DNA of 23,751 nucleotides. It comes from Candidatus Krumholzibacteriia bacterium. GTDB taxonomy: Bacteria; Krumholzibacteriota; Krumholzibacteriia; LZORAL124-64-63. Where the stretch lies: assembly GCA_016744275.1 (NCBI GenBank), contig JADGEP010000008.1, positions 1-23,751 of the forward strand. The letters are read 5' to 3'. Below are positions 1 through 6,513 of this stretch, one piece after another. Below the pieces are notes generated by a model. The model saw nothing but the letters and a program-made list of their open reading frames with translations, did no database searches and was not told the DNA's origin. The position numbers were made by a program, and so were the translations under genes. Numbering within the stretch: position 1 is the first letter of the stretch; each line of letters starts with the position of its first letter.

Positions 1-173
1 GAGGCTCCGGTGCCTGGTTCGGCTATGCGGCGCTCTTTGATGCCAGTGCGTTCGACGATCCACTGGTCGTCGGTCTCGACGATCTTTTCCAGATCGGCGT
101 TGGTGAGGCGTTTTTCGGGAAAACTCATGCCCACGCCGGTGATGCCGGCGGTGTGTAGCGTCCTTGCGGCCAT
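1..173 (-). CDS. fabH: 3-oxoacyl-ACP synthase III (KAS III), N-terminal fragment cut by window edge
   Basis: The reverse strand reads from an ATG at 173 for 57 codons with no stop, to the window edge. The translation begins MAARTLHTAGITGVG and continues with PEKRLTNADLEKIVET, DDQWIVERTGIKERRIA. This is the classic N-terminal signature of FabH: a GI.G.G..PE..LTN.DLE block, then the W..RTGI.ERR block. FabH condenses acetyl-CoA (or another acyl-CoA) with malonyl-ACP to start fatty acid synthesis in the cytoplasm. The catalytic Cys, His and Asn lie beyond the window, so activity cannot be judged. GGAG lies about nine bases before the ATG. It is the next gene on the same strand after the acyltransferase-like gene, 179 bases away with a possible terminator between them. 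A dedicated KAS III paralogue of secondary metabolism is an alternative to the housekeeping enzyme. Confidence 0.88.
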   Translation of the reverse strand, partial: MAARTLHTAGITGVGMSFPEKRLTNADLEKIVETDDQWIVERTGIKERRIAEPGTGA

Positions 174-257
174 GATTCAGGCTCCAGGGTCAGCGGGGAG
201 GGACAAGGCCCACCGGTGCATATTCGTCTCTCGGAGGCGAATCAGGTTCCGATGGCC

Positions 258-294
258 AAAAACGGCCCCCGTGGCTTTGCCGGGGCAAAGGCCG
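258..294 (-). terminator. possible intrinsic terminator after the acyltransferase-like gene
   Basis: On the minus strand a GC-rich fold ends in GGGGGCCG followed directly by TTTTT. CGGC...GCCG and CCCC...GGGG can pair with a small bulge. An alternative inner stem, TTTGCC with GGCAAA, overlaps it. It lies 59 bases after the stop of the acyltransferase-like gene and 85 bases before fabH. The stem is imperfect, so it could be partial. The rest of the 174-352 gap shows only a weak 5-bp inverted repeat at 222-242 and no convincing promoter. Confidence 0.45.
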
Positions 295-352
295 CATCGG
301 GCCGATTACGACTGTTTCATCGCCCTCAAGTTAGGCCATTTTGAAAGGGGGA

Positions 353-1471
353 TCAACTAGGATTCCGGACGTTCCCTGCGCCTTCACTGGATGAAGCCGC
401 GGCTCGACCAATAAAACCCAAAGCCAGCAGCCGGGGCAGGTGAGACTCCAGCCAGGGGACACCGAATTTTTGGGCGACGGATGCTGGTGAAAAATGTGCC
501 CATTCCTGAAGCGTGGCCAATTCAGTGGGCCGCAAACCGGCAGCGGCGTAAAAACAGTTCCCGGTGACGTCCTCCAGCATATCACCGGGCCAAACGGTCG
601 CCGGGCGGCGCCAATGCAGAAGCAGGTTTCGGTTTTCCAGAGACGCGACTTCCCAGAAGTCCTCTCCCTGGGCGACATCCGGCGGTTCCTGATCCCTGAA
701 GCCCTCACAGACACCTGTCAGCATGTTCCAGGCCCGCCATTGAGCCGGATGCCTGGCAATCACCCCGAAGCCCCACTCAAACAGATCTCCCGTCGCCGCC
801 GTTGCAGTGGTCCCACGCGGCCAACGCCAGGTGGGTCCCCGTTCCCAGCTGAAGCTCCCCTTTTCGTCCCAGACAGTGTGCAACGAATGCACCGGGCATC
901 GCACACTGAGCGCCAGCCTTGCCAGGCCGGTGCGGACCCGGATGGACCGCCCCGGCAACTGATGCTCCACGCCGTCCTGCAGCGTGCCCTCACAACCATC
1001 CAGGCCGTCGTTTCCGTCTAAAAAGGCAAACACCGCCTCTTGCTTGCGCAGGGCCCTCAGCATTTTCAGGGCAAAACCGCGGCCTTCGATCGGCACCCAT
1101 CGCACCTGTCCGGGTAGGTTCAAGACTGCCTGCAGCGAGTCGTATATCGGCCGTATCTCCGCTAAACTCGAACGATTGACCAGAACATGCACGTCGTGAC
1201 CGGCTACCAGCCAGGGCACCGGTGCCAGCGAGTATGGGCCCAGATGCAGGGAAATGGTCAGCCCCGTGGCCAGGTCCGGATGGTTGGTCATCACCCTGCG
1301 AGCCTGGGGCGCGAATTTCCGGGCCGCTTCTTTGGGTTGGGCAAACAGCGCCTGTTGCCAGGCATCCTGGGCGGCACCGGTGCGCAACAGGCTATCGAGT
1401 TCGTCGGCTCCCCAACGCGGAAACAGAGTCTTCAAATTCCACAAATCCCAACGCCGTTGGACATCTTCCAT
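353..1471 (-). CDS. LpxL/HtrB-like (LPLAT superfamily) acyltransferase-like protein with extra C-terminal domain
   Basis: This protein has 372 residues and an ATG preceded by GGGGGAGG at five bases. Residues about 70-255 follow the LpxL/HtrB lysophospholipid acyltransferase pattern. A hydrophobic strand leads to H76 in HLGPYS, then PWLVAGHDVHVLVNR (86-100), a basic ALKMLRALRKQEAVFAFLDG segment (134-153, matching the usual L.aL..Ge.v..l.D), and HPAQWRAWN (241-249, like the HPeQW.W motif). The usual H-X4-D/E catalytic pair is H76 with Ser81, so the acidic residue is missing. No N-terminal membrane anchor is evident. After about residue 270 comes an 80-residue domain ending in a helical ASVAQKFGV...LPRLLALGFIG stretch. 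It resembles winged-helix or PqqD/RRE-like folds, but only by eye. The gene follows a 72-codon peptide gene with a GC hairpin between them. It may acylate that peptide or a lipid; its function is unproven. Confidence 0.6.
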   Translation of the reverse strand: MEDVQRRWDLWNLKTLFPRWGADELDSLLRTGAAQDAWQQALFAQPKEAARKFAPQARRVMTNHPDLATGLTISLHLGPYSLAPVPWLVAGHDVHVLVNRSSLAEIRPIYDSLQAVLNLPGQVRWVPIEGRGFALKMLRALRKQEAVFAFLDGNDGLDGCEGTLQDGVEHQLPGRSIRVRTGLARLALSVRCPVHSLHTVWDEKGSFSWERGPTWRWPRGTTATAATGDLFEWGFGVIARHPAQWRAWNMLTGVCEGFRDQEPPDVAQGEDFWEVASLENRNLLLHWRRPATVWPGDMLEDVTGNCFYAAAGLRPTELATLQEWAHFSPASVAQKFGVPWLESHLPRLLALGFIGRAAASSSEGAGNVRNPS

Positions 1472-1497
1472 TTTGGCCTCCCCCGAAAGTTGGTGGC

Positions 1498-1519
1498 GGG
1501 GGCGGCCCGGGCCGCCCCC
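1498..1519 (-). other. perfect 22-nt GC palindrome (hairpin) between peptide gene and acyltransferase-like gene
   Basis: Every base is G or C and the two 11-base halves are exact reverse complements, so the RNA would form a stem of at least 9 bp around a CCGG loop. It starts only six bases after the peptide stop codon and ends 26 bases before the downstream ATG. No U-run follows on the minus strand (GCCACCAACTTTC), so it is not a standard intrinsic terminator. It could stabilise the upstream mRNA, partly attenuate transcription, or lower expression of the second gene relative to the peptide. Confidence 0.7.
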
Positions 1520-1525
1520 AACCCT

Positions 1526-1744
1526 CTAGCTGAACAGTGACGGTTTGATTGGCGTATCCTGGATGTTGATGGTGCAAACGTAGGACTTCGGCGTGCCGTC
1601 CTCCACGTCCAGCCCCATCGTTCCCGGGTCGGTGATGATCGGGCTCACTTCAATCCGTTCATGGATCTGCCTGATGCCCAGTTTTTCCAGCTGGAGATCG
1701 CGGTTGCCGTTCTGGCATTCGTGTTTGCCGTGGTTTCTTTTCAT
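1526..1744 (-). CDS. 72-residue peptide of unknown function; candidate RiPP precursor
   Basis: The start is the ATG at 1744, which has AGGGAGG five bases upstream; the in-frame ATG at 1762 has no such site. The product starts MKRNHGKHEC and has an amphipathic segment, LQLEKLGIRQIHERI (17-31), with the spacing of leader helices in some peptide natural products. The C-terminal half is rich in Thr, Ser, Pro and Ile (SPIITDPGT, VEDGTPKSYVCTINI, DTPIKPSLFS). There are two cysteines, C10 and C57. No signal peptide, membrane segment or double-glycine cleavage site is visible. The gene follows the ribosomal-operon terminator and precedes a GC hairpin and an acyltransferase-like gene. I do not recognise the family. 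The precursor role is inferred from size, composition and context; an ordinary small hypothetical protein remains possible. Confidence 0.6.
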   Translation of the reverse strand: MKRNHGKHECQNGNRDLQLEKLGIRQIHERIEVSPIITDPGTMGLDVEDGTPKSYVCTINIQDTPIKPSLFS

Positions 1745-1789
1745 GATGGCCTCCCTGCTCATGGTGTTGATGGCGTGGCAAGCAGGAAA

Positions 1790-1805
1790 AGCAAAGGCTG
1801 GTCCA
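1790..1805 (-). promoter_or_regulatory. possible sigma54 (-24/-12) promoter for the peptide gene
   Basis: The reverse strand reads TGGACCAGCCTTTGCT. Compared with TGGCAC-N5-TTGC, the GG and GC elements are intact and separated by the required 10 bases; only two positions differ. Transcription would begin near 1779, giving a short leader of about 35 bases before the peptide ATG. No convincing sigma70 promoter is visible between 1745 and 1927. A small inverted repeat (1887-1904: TGTCGC/GCGACA) is the only other structure there. A chance match is quite possible. Confidence 0.3.
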
Positions 1806-1927
1806 GGGGATTTGAGGGCAAAAAGCGGCTGTTCCGGGGGTTGCTGAAGCTCTCCTGGCCTTTGGGGGGACAGAATGCAGGAAAATTGTCGCTTGGCGGC
1901 GACAGTCGAGGAGTGTTTTCCGGCCAT

Positions 1928-1959
1928 AAAAAACCCCCACACCCAAAGGTGCGGGGGTT
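1928..1959 (-). terminator. intrinsic terminator of the ribosomal superoperon
   Basis: The minus-strand RNA forms a 12-bp stem (AACCCCCGCACC with GGTGTGGGGGTT, one G-U pair) around a TTTG loop, followed by a run of T. It lies 90 bases after the rplQ stop and separates the ribosomal operon from the peptide locus. Confidence 0.9.
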
Positions 1960-2049
1960 CACAGTCGGGACGAGCACCGAGTCCGGTTTCGGACGGGCAA
2001 CCGCTCAATGGCGGCCAACCCCGGAGGCGGACGACGGCAAGCCGGAGAA

Positions 2050-2577
2050 CTAGTCCTCCTTCTTTTCCTCGCCCTCAGCCGGTGCGGCTTCTTCGGCCGG
2101 AGCCTCAGCCTTTTCTTCGCTCACTTCTTCCAGAGCAGCCTGGGCTTCCGCCTTCTCCTCGGCGAGCAGGATCTTCCGGGCGCGTTTGCGCTTCAGAGTA
2201 TCGGTCACCTTGGGTTTCGGGTTGCCGTCGACCAGCTCAAGAATCGCGATCTCAGCATTGTCGCCCTTACGGGGCCCCATCCGCATGATGCGGGTGTAGC
2301 CGCCAGAACGGTCCGCATAGCGGGGTCCGATCTCCGCGAACAGTTTCTGCAGAATCGCCGGCTCGTTGACCTTGCGGGCCGCCAGGCGACGCGAATGCAA
2401 GTCACCTTTTTTGGCCTTGGTAATCAACTTTTCGGCGACGATGCGTGCCTCTTTGGCCTTGGGCACCGTGGTCTGGATCCGCTCGTGCTTGAACAGCGAG
2501 GTCACCAGGTTCCGATACAGCATCTTACGATGCGCCGGAGTACGGTTCAGCTTGCGGCCTTTGACGTTGTGTCGCAT
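2050..2577 (-). CDS. rplQ: 50S ribosomal protein L17 with acidic C-terminal extension
   Basis: This is L17, a 23S rRNA-binding large-subunit protein near the exit-tunnel side. The N-terminus MRHNVKGRKLNRTPAHRKML and the following NLVTSLFKHERIQTT are diagnostic. The L17 body ends near residue 130. After a basic KRKRARK patch comes a 40-residue Ala/Glu tail (EEKAEAQAALEEVSEEK and onward) that the 127-residue E. coli protein lacks; total length is 175. It is the last gene of the alpha segment, 89 bases after rpoA, and is followed by a strong terminator. The Shine-Dalgarno sequence is weak (AGAGGA about 12 bases upstream), so translation may depend on coupling with rpoA. Confidence 0.97.
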   Translation of the reverse strand: MRHNVKGRKLNRTPAHRKMLYRNLVTSLFKHERIQTTVPKAKEARIVAEKLITKAKKGDLHSRRLAARKVNEPAILQKLFAEIGPRYADRSGGYTRIMRMGPRKGDNAEIAILELVDGNPKPKVTDTLKRKRARKILLAEEKAEAQAALEEVSEEKAEAPAEEAAPAEGEEKKED

Positions 2578-2666
2578 GACTCTATTCCATCCTCTAGGCT
2601 CAGGCTTTCGGCCCGGGCGATTGTCTCAGGTTGCCGAAGCAACCAGTTGTCCAAAATACCGGAGAG

Positions 2667-3665
2667 CTAGCTGCCCATCGTCTCGCGGACGCGGTCACAA
2701 ACTTCCGGATCGAAGGACATACCGAACGCCAGTTCCATGCCCTCGAGAATTTCACCAATTTCATTCAAGCTCTTGCGACCGAAGTTGCGGAACTTGAGCA
2801 TCTCTTGCTCGTTCTTGGTGACCAGGTCAAAGAGGGTCTTGATATGACCGCTCTTCAGACAGTTGGCCGAACGCACCGAGAGTTCCAGTTCTTCAACATT
2901 GCGCGACAGCAATTCCACCAGACGCTCCTGCTCCTCGTTCACTTCGACTTCCTGGGCGTCAATGGGCGCCTCATCGAAGTTGATGAATGTCTGGAGCTGA
3001 TCCTTCAGGATCTTGGCCGAGAAGCCGACGGCGTCCTCGGGCCGAACGGCACCGTTGGTGGTGATGCCCATGACGAGCTTATCGTAATCCGTGCGCTGGC
3101 CAACGCGGGTGTCTTCGACCCGGAAGCTGACCTTGCGTACCGGCGAGTAGTTCGTATCGAGGCGGATGACACCGATCATTTCATCGGGAATGTGGTGCTG
3201 TTCGCGATCCACATAGCCACGACCCATGTCGATGAAAACCCGCGCGCTGAACTTTTCCTTCTCGGTCAACGTGCAGATCACGTGTTCCGGGTTGGCCACT
3301 TCAAGTTCAGGAGTGCCATTGATCATGCTGGCGGTCACAGGACCGGGACCTTCAGCTTCAATGGACGCCCATCCGGACGGCGCGTCGGACAGGTTGAAAA
3401 CGACCTGCTTAAGGTTCAGGGAAATGTCGGTGACATCTTCCAGAACGCCGGGGACCGTACTCAGTTCGTGTTTGACACCTTCGATGTGCACTGCAGTCAC
3501 ACCATGACCATGCATGGAGGAAAGCAGTGTCCGGCGCAGGGCATTGCCCAGCGTGTGGCCAAAACCGCGCTCCAGGGGAGCGATTTCGATTTCAGCGAAG
3601 TTGCCGGACTGCGTCTCAGGGTTAACCCGAACCGGTTCGGACATCATCATATTGACCCACTTCAT
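2667..3665 (-). CDS. rpoA: DNA-directed RNA polymerase subunit alpha
   Basis: This is the alpha subunit, which nucleates RNA polymerase assembly and contacts UP elements and activators. The N-terminal dimerisation domain shows APLERGFGHTLGNALRRTLL. The C-terminal domain shows LELSVRSANCLKSGHIKTL (the DNA-contacting helix) and FRNFGRKSLNEI. The ATG at 3665 (MKWVN..., 332 residues) is chosen because it matches the common MKW start of alpha in many phyla. An ATG at 3677 would add four residues but sits directly against AAGGG with no spacer. The gene lies between rpsD (32 bases upstream) and rplQ, the standard alpha-operon position. Confidence 0.97.
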   Translation of the reverse strand: MKWVNMMMSEPVRVNPETQSGNFAEIEIAPLERGFGHTLGNALRRTLLSSMHGHGVTAVHIEGVKHELSTVPGVLEDVTDISLNLKQVVFNLSDAPSGWASIEAEGPGPVTASMINGTPELEVANPEHVICTLTEKEKFSARVFIDMGRGYVDREQHHIPDEMIGVIRLDTNYSPVRKVSFRVEDTRVGQRTDYDKLVMGITTNGAVRPEDAVGFSAKILKDQLQTFINFDEAPIDAQEVEVNEEQERLVELLSRNVEELELSVRSANCLKSGHIKTLFDLVTKNEQEMLKFRNFGRKSLNEIGEILEGMELAFGMSFDPEVCDRVRETMGS

Positions 3666-3697
3666 AGACTCTTCCATCCCTTCTGCTCAGTGAGAGC

Positions 3698-4327
3698 TTA
3701 CTTCGAGTAGAGCTCCACGATCAGGTTTTCCTGGATCGGGATGGGGAGATCGGACTGCTGGGGCTCAGCAATCATGCGACCCTCCAGCTTCTTCTCATCC
3801 ACCTCGACGAAGGGCAGCCGGTCGCGCTTGGCGTTGGCTTTGACCGAGTCGACAATTTGCGGGATGTTGTGGCTCTTGGTGCGAATGCTCACCGACTGGC
3901 CGACTTCGACCCGACGACTGGGAATATCACACACACCGCCATCGACAAGCACGTGCTTGTGGCGGATGAGTTGGCGAGCGCTGGACCGGCTGGGAGCAAA
4001 GCCCATCCGGAACAAAACGCTATCGAGACGCTTCTCCAAAAGGTTGAAGAGATTCTCACCGGTGGCGCCATCTCGCCTGTTCGCTTCCGCGAAATACAGA
4101 CGGAACTGACGTTCCAGCACGCCGTAGATTGAACGGACTTTCTGCTTCTCACGAAGCTGAAGTTTGTAGTCCGAGGGTTTACGCCCGCGGCGACGGCCAT
4201 GCTCGCCCGGCCCATAAGGCCGACGTTCCATGGCACAAGAGCTGTTGTAGCAGCGCTCGCCTTTGAGAAAGAGCTTCATCCCCTCACGACGACAAAGTTT
4301 GCACTTTGCCTCAGTGTACCTGGCCAT
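3698..4327 (-). CDS. rpsD: 30S ribosomal protein S4, zinc-ribbon (C+) form
   Basis: S4 is a primary 16S rRNA binder that starts small-subunit assembly. In several bacteria it also represses its own operon; no such site was identified here. The 209-residue product starts MARYTEAKCKLCRREGMKLF with AGGAGG nine bases upstream of the ATG at 4327. A longer in-frame reading to 4429 has no ribosome site and overlaps rpsK. C9, C12, C26 and C31 form the zinc site of the Thermus/Bacillus-type protein, which E. coli S4 lacks. The S4 RNA-binding domain is clear at residues about 98-160 (LEKRLDSVLFRMGFAPSRSS, ARQLIRHKHVLVDG). It lies between rpsK and rpoA, as expected. Confidence 0.97.
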   Translation of the reverse strand: MARYTEAKCKLCRREGMKLFLKGERCYNSSCAMERRPYGPGEHGRRRGRKPSDYKLQLREKQKVRSIYGVLERQFRLYFAEANRRDGATGENLFNLLEKRLDSVLFRMGFAPSRSSARQLIRHKHVLVDGGVCDIPSRRVEVGQSVSIRTKSHNIPQIVDSVKANAKRDRLPFVEVDEKKLEGRMIAEPQQSDLPIPIQENLIVELYSK

Positions 4328-4394
4328 TCTAACGAACCTCCTGATCGACCGCTGTTCTGTTCTCTCCAGAAGCGGTTCGATCAAATAGAAAAAA

Positions 4395-4796
4395 TTACAT
4401 CCGACGACGCTTCTTGGGTCGGCAGCCATTATGCGGGATAGCGGTGCAGTCCTTGATGCGGGTCACCTCGAGGCCTTCGGCCTTCAAGCTGCGCACGGCG
4501 GCTTCACGCCCCGAGCCCGGACCCTTCACCCAAACCTCAACCTTGCGCATGCCGCCAGCCAGCACTTCTTGCGCGACGAATTTGCCGGCGAGCTGCGCGG
4601 CAAAAGCGGTGCTTTTGCGGCTGCCCTTGTAACGACCCTGGTGTCCACCGGACGACCAGGTGATGACGTTACCCTGCAGATCGGTCATGGTAATAAGGGT
4701 GTTGTTGAAGCTGGACTTCACGTGAGCAACGCCCACACTGTCCAGTTTCAACTTCTTGGACTTTTTCGCCTTACCCTTGTCCTTGGCAGTAGCCAC
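4395..4796 (-). CDS. rpsK: 30S ribosomal protein S11
   Basis: S11 sits on the small-subunit platform near the mRNA exit region. Family motifs are GVAHVKSSFNNTLITMTD, WSSGGHQGRYKGSRKSTAFAA and the C-terminal DCTAIPHNGCRPKKRRRM. The chosen start is the GTG at 4796 (133 residues), because AGGAGG lies six bases before it. The TTG at 4802 directly abuts the Shine-Dalgarno sequence and is unlikely. The first 20 residues are Lys-rich, as in other S11 proteins. It is 50 bases downstream of rpsM and 67 bases before rpsD. Confidence 0.96.
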   Translation of the reverse strand: MATAKDKGKAKKSKKLKLDSVGVAHVKSSFNNTLITMTDLQGNVITWSSGGHQGRYKGSRKSTAFAAQLAGKFVAQEVLAGGMRKVEVWVKGPGSGREAAVRSLKAEGLEVTRIKDCTAIPHNGCRPKKRRRM

Positions 4797-4846
4797 TTTC
4801 AACCTCCTGGCGCGTCACCGCGCCTTCTAACTTTCTTGCCGTCCGG

Positions 4847-5218
4847 TTAGATTTTTTTCCCACCGGGACGGCCCTTCGGACCTTTTCGGGTACGGGCATT
4901 GTTCTTGGTATTCTGGCCACGGCAGGGCAGCTTGCGCCGATGCCTGAGACCCCGATAACATCCAATGTCCATCAGTCGCTGGATGTTCATTGCGACTTCG
5001 GTACGCAAGGTACCTTCAACCTGGTATTCCTTGTCGAGGATCCCGATAATGCCCCTGGTCTGCTCTTCAGTCAGATCACGGGTTTTTGTCTCGGGGTCGA
5101 TGCTCGCTTTAACGCAAATCTCTGTCGCTCGGTGGTCACCGATGCCAAAGATGTACGTCAACGACGTCGAAATCCTCTTGTTATTAGGAATATCCACACC
5201 GGCAATACGCGCCACCAT
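4847..5218 (-). CDS. rpsM: 30S ribosomal protein S13
   Basis: S13 is in the small-subunit head, contacts the P-site tRNA through its C-terminal tail and bridges to L5. The N-terminal VARIAGVDIPNNKRI, the GIG turn and the C-terminal NARTRKGPKGRPGGKK tail are standard. The usual RGLPVRGQRT segment reads RKLPCRGQNTKNN here, a small variation with an extra Cys. The ATG at 5218 has AAGGAG only two bases away. The GTG at 5215 has a five-base spacing and gives the canonical MARIAGVDIP start, so the true start may be three bases downstream. It heads the alpha segment after rpmJ. Confidence 0.96.
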   Translation of the reverse strand: MVARIAGVDIPNNKRISTSLTYIFGIGDHRATEICVKASIDPETKTRDLTEEQTRGIIGILDKEYQVEGTLRTEVAMNIQRLMDIGCYRGLRHRRKLPCRGQNTKNNARTRKGPKGRPGGKKI

Positions 5219-5288
5219 GGCTCCTTTCGTCCTGTTACGGTTCTCTGGGTCCGGTCAGACACGCCGTCGACCGGAAGAACCTGCCTAC

Positions 5289-5402
5289 TTAACCCTGACG
5301 CTGATTGTGACGACGCGTGATACAAATCACACGCACGACACCCTTGCGCCGGATAACTTTGCATTTCGAGCACATTTTTTTGACCGAACTGCGAACTTTC
5401 AC
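5289..5402 (-). CDS. rpmJ: 50S ribosomal protein L36, zinc-binding form
   Basis: This is a 37-residue protein read from the reverse strand, starting at a GTG with AGGAGG seven bases upstream. It reads M-KVRSSVKKMCSKCKVIRR then KGVVRVICITRRHNQRQG and stop. Size, the KVRxSVKKxC start and the RHNQRQG end identify L36. C11, C14, C27 and H32 form the zinc site of the C+ form. L36 stabilises the 23S rRNA core near the GTPase-associated region. It lies between infA (90 bases upstream) and rpsM (70 bases downstream), the usual position. It is easily missed because of its size and GTG start. Confidence 0.95.
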   Translation of the reverse strand: MKVRSSVKKMCSKCKVIRRKGVVRVICITRRHNQRQG

Positions 5403-5492
5403 TGCTCTTCCTCCTGCTCAAGCCGCTCCGCGGCCTTCATGGGCAATTATCCCAATTGAAATCTGTTTCTGGCGACGCTACTTGTAACGACT

Positions 5493-5711
5493 CTACTTAT
5501 AACGATAAGTGATGCGGCCACGAGTCAGGTCATAAGGACTCAACTCAACCGTCACCTTGTCGCCCGGCAAAATGCGAATAAAATGCATGCGCATCTTGCC
5601 CGAAACGTGGGCGAGCACCACGTGCTCGTTTTCCAGTTTCACCTGGAACATCGCGTTGGGCAGGGCCTCGACGACCGTTCCCTCTACGCTGATTCCTTCT
5701 TCTTTAGCCAT
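5493..5711 (-). CDS. infA: translation initiation factor IF-1
   Basis: IF-1 is a 72-residue OB-fold protein that binds the 30S A site during initiation. The sequence MAKEEGISVEGTVVEALPNA, then FQVKLENEHVVLAHVSGKMR and PYDLTRGRITYRYK covers the whole family length. The ATG at 5711 is chosen because it gives the canonical 72 residues and has GAGAGG nine bases upstream. A longer in-frame reading to 5750 would run into map. It lies 13 bases after the map stop, in the common adk-map-infA-rpmJ order. Confidence 0.98.
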   Translation of the reverse strand: MAKEEGISVEGTVVEALPNAMFQVKLENEHVVLAHVSGKMRMHFIRILPGDKVTVELSPYDLTRGRITYRYK

Positions 5712-5724
5712 CTGTCGCTGCCTC

Positions 5725-6513
5725 TCAGAATGCTGCGATACCCGATCCACGTCGGGTCAAAATCTTTGGGCCATCAGCAGTGACGGCAACCGTGTGTTCA
5801 AAATGGGCCGACAGCTCTTTGTCCGCTGTCACGATCGTCCACTCGTCTCGAGCCGTGACGACGCGCTTGGTCCCGCAGTTGATCATCGGTTCGATGGCGA
5901 TGACCAGTCCTTCTTCCATGACCGGATCGGGCATGGTGAAGCACCGATAGTTCGGCACCTGCGGATCTTCGTGCAACTCACGGCCAATGCCGTGACCCAC
6001 CAAAGATTCCACAACCGAGTAGCCATTGGCCCGAGCGTGTTGCTCGATGGCCATTCCGATGACCGAAATCCGTTTGCCGACGGCGATGGCGGCGATGCCC
6101 TTTTCCAGGCACTCCATGGTCGTCTGCAGCAGTTGGCTGGCGGTGTCGCCCAACTCACCCACGGGCATGGTCTCAGCACTGTCAGCGTGCCAACCGTCCT
6201 TGATCACCCCGATGTCGATGCCGACAATGTCGCCCTCGACCAACTCGCGGCTGCCAGGGATGCCGTGCACAACTTCCTCGTTAACCGAGATGCAGGCAGA
6301 ACCAGGGAACCCGTGATATCCCTTGAACGAAGGGATACAGCCGGCCTCCCTGATTTTAGATTCTACGACTTCGTCGATCGCGGCGGTGGTCGCCCCAGGG
6401 ACAACCAAATCGCGGATCGAGAGGAAGACAGAAGCCAAAACCTCGGCGCTGGCCTGCATTTTGTCAACCTGATCGGCTGACTTCAAATTGATTTTCTGCT
6501 TACTCCAGGACAT
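5725..6513 (-). CDS. map: methionine aminopeptidase, type I
   Basis: This cytosolic metalloenzyme removes the initiator Met from nascent proteins. Its length is 262 residues. All dinuclear-metal and catalytic positions of the pita-bread fold are visible: H83 (VVHGIPG), D100 (DIVGIDIG), D111 (HADSAET), H174 (GHGIGRELHE), E208 (AIEPM) and E239 (FEHT). There is no N-terminal zinc-finger extension, as expected for bacterial type Ia. Its ATG lies inside the end of adk, overlapping by 14 bases, so the two are probably translationally coupled. infA follows after 13 bases. The context links N-terminal processing with ribosome production. Confidence 0.98.
   Translation of the reverse strand: MSWSKQKINLKSADQVDKMQASAEVLASVFLSIRDLVVPGATTAAIDEVVESKIREAGCIPSFKGYHGFPGSACISVNEEVVHGIPGSRELVEGDIVGIDIGVIKDGWHADSAETMPVGELGDTASQLLQTTMECLEKGIAAIAVGKRISVIGMAIEQHARANGYSVVESLVGHGIGRELHEDPQVPNYRCFTMPDPVMEEGLVIAIEPMINCGTKRVVTARDEWTIVTADKELSAHFEHTVAVTADGPKILTRRGSGIAAF

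Noticed and set aside
10..360. A 116-codon plus-strand frame at the left edge
   Set aside because: The opposite strand encodes the FabH N-terminus with clear family motifs, and this frame crosses the intergenic region and possible terminator.
1745..2008. Longer in-frame reading of the 72-residue peptide gene
   Set aside because: It would run through the terminator hairpin at 1928-1959, and the residues show no conserved pattern. The internal ATG at 1744 has the only strong Shine-Dalgarno site.
2631..3710. A 359-codon open frame on the plus strand opposite rpoA
   Set aside because: It covers rpoA in antisense and has no recognisable domain. rpoA is unambiguous.
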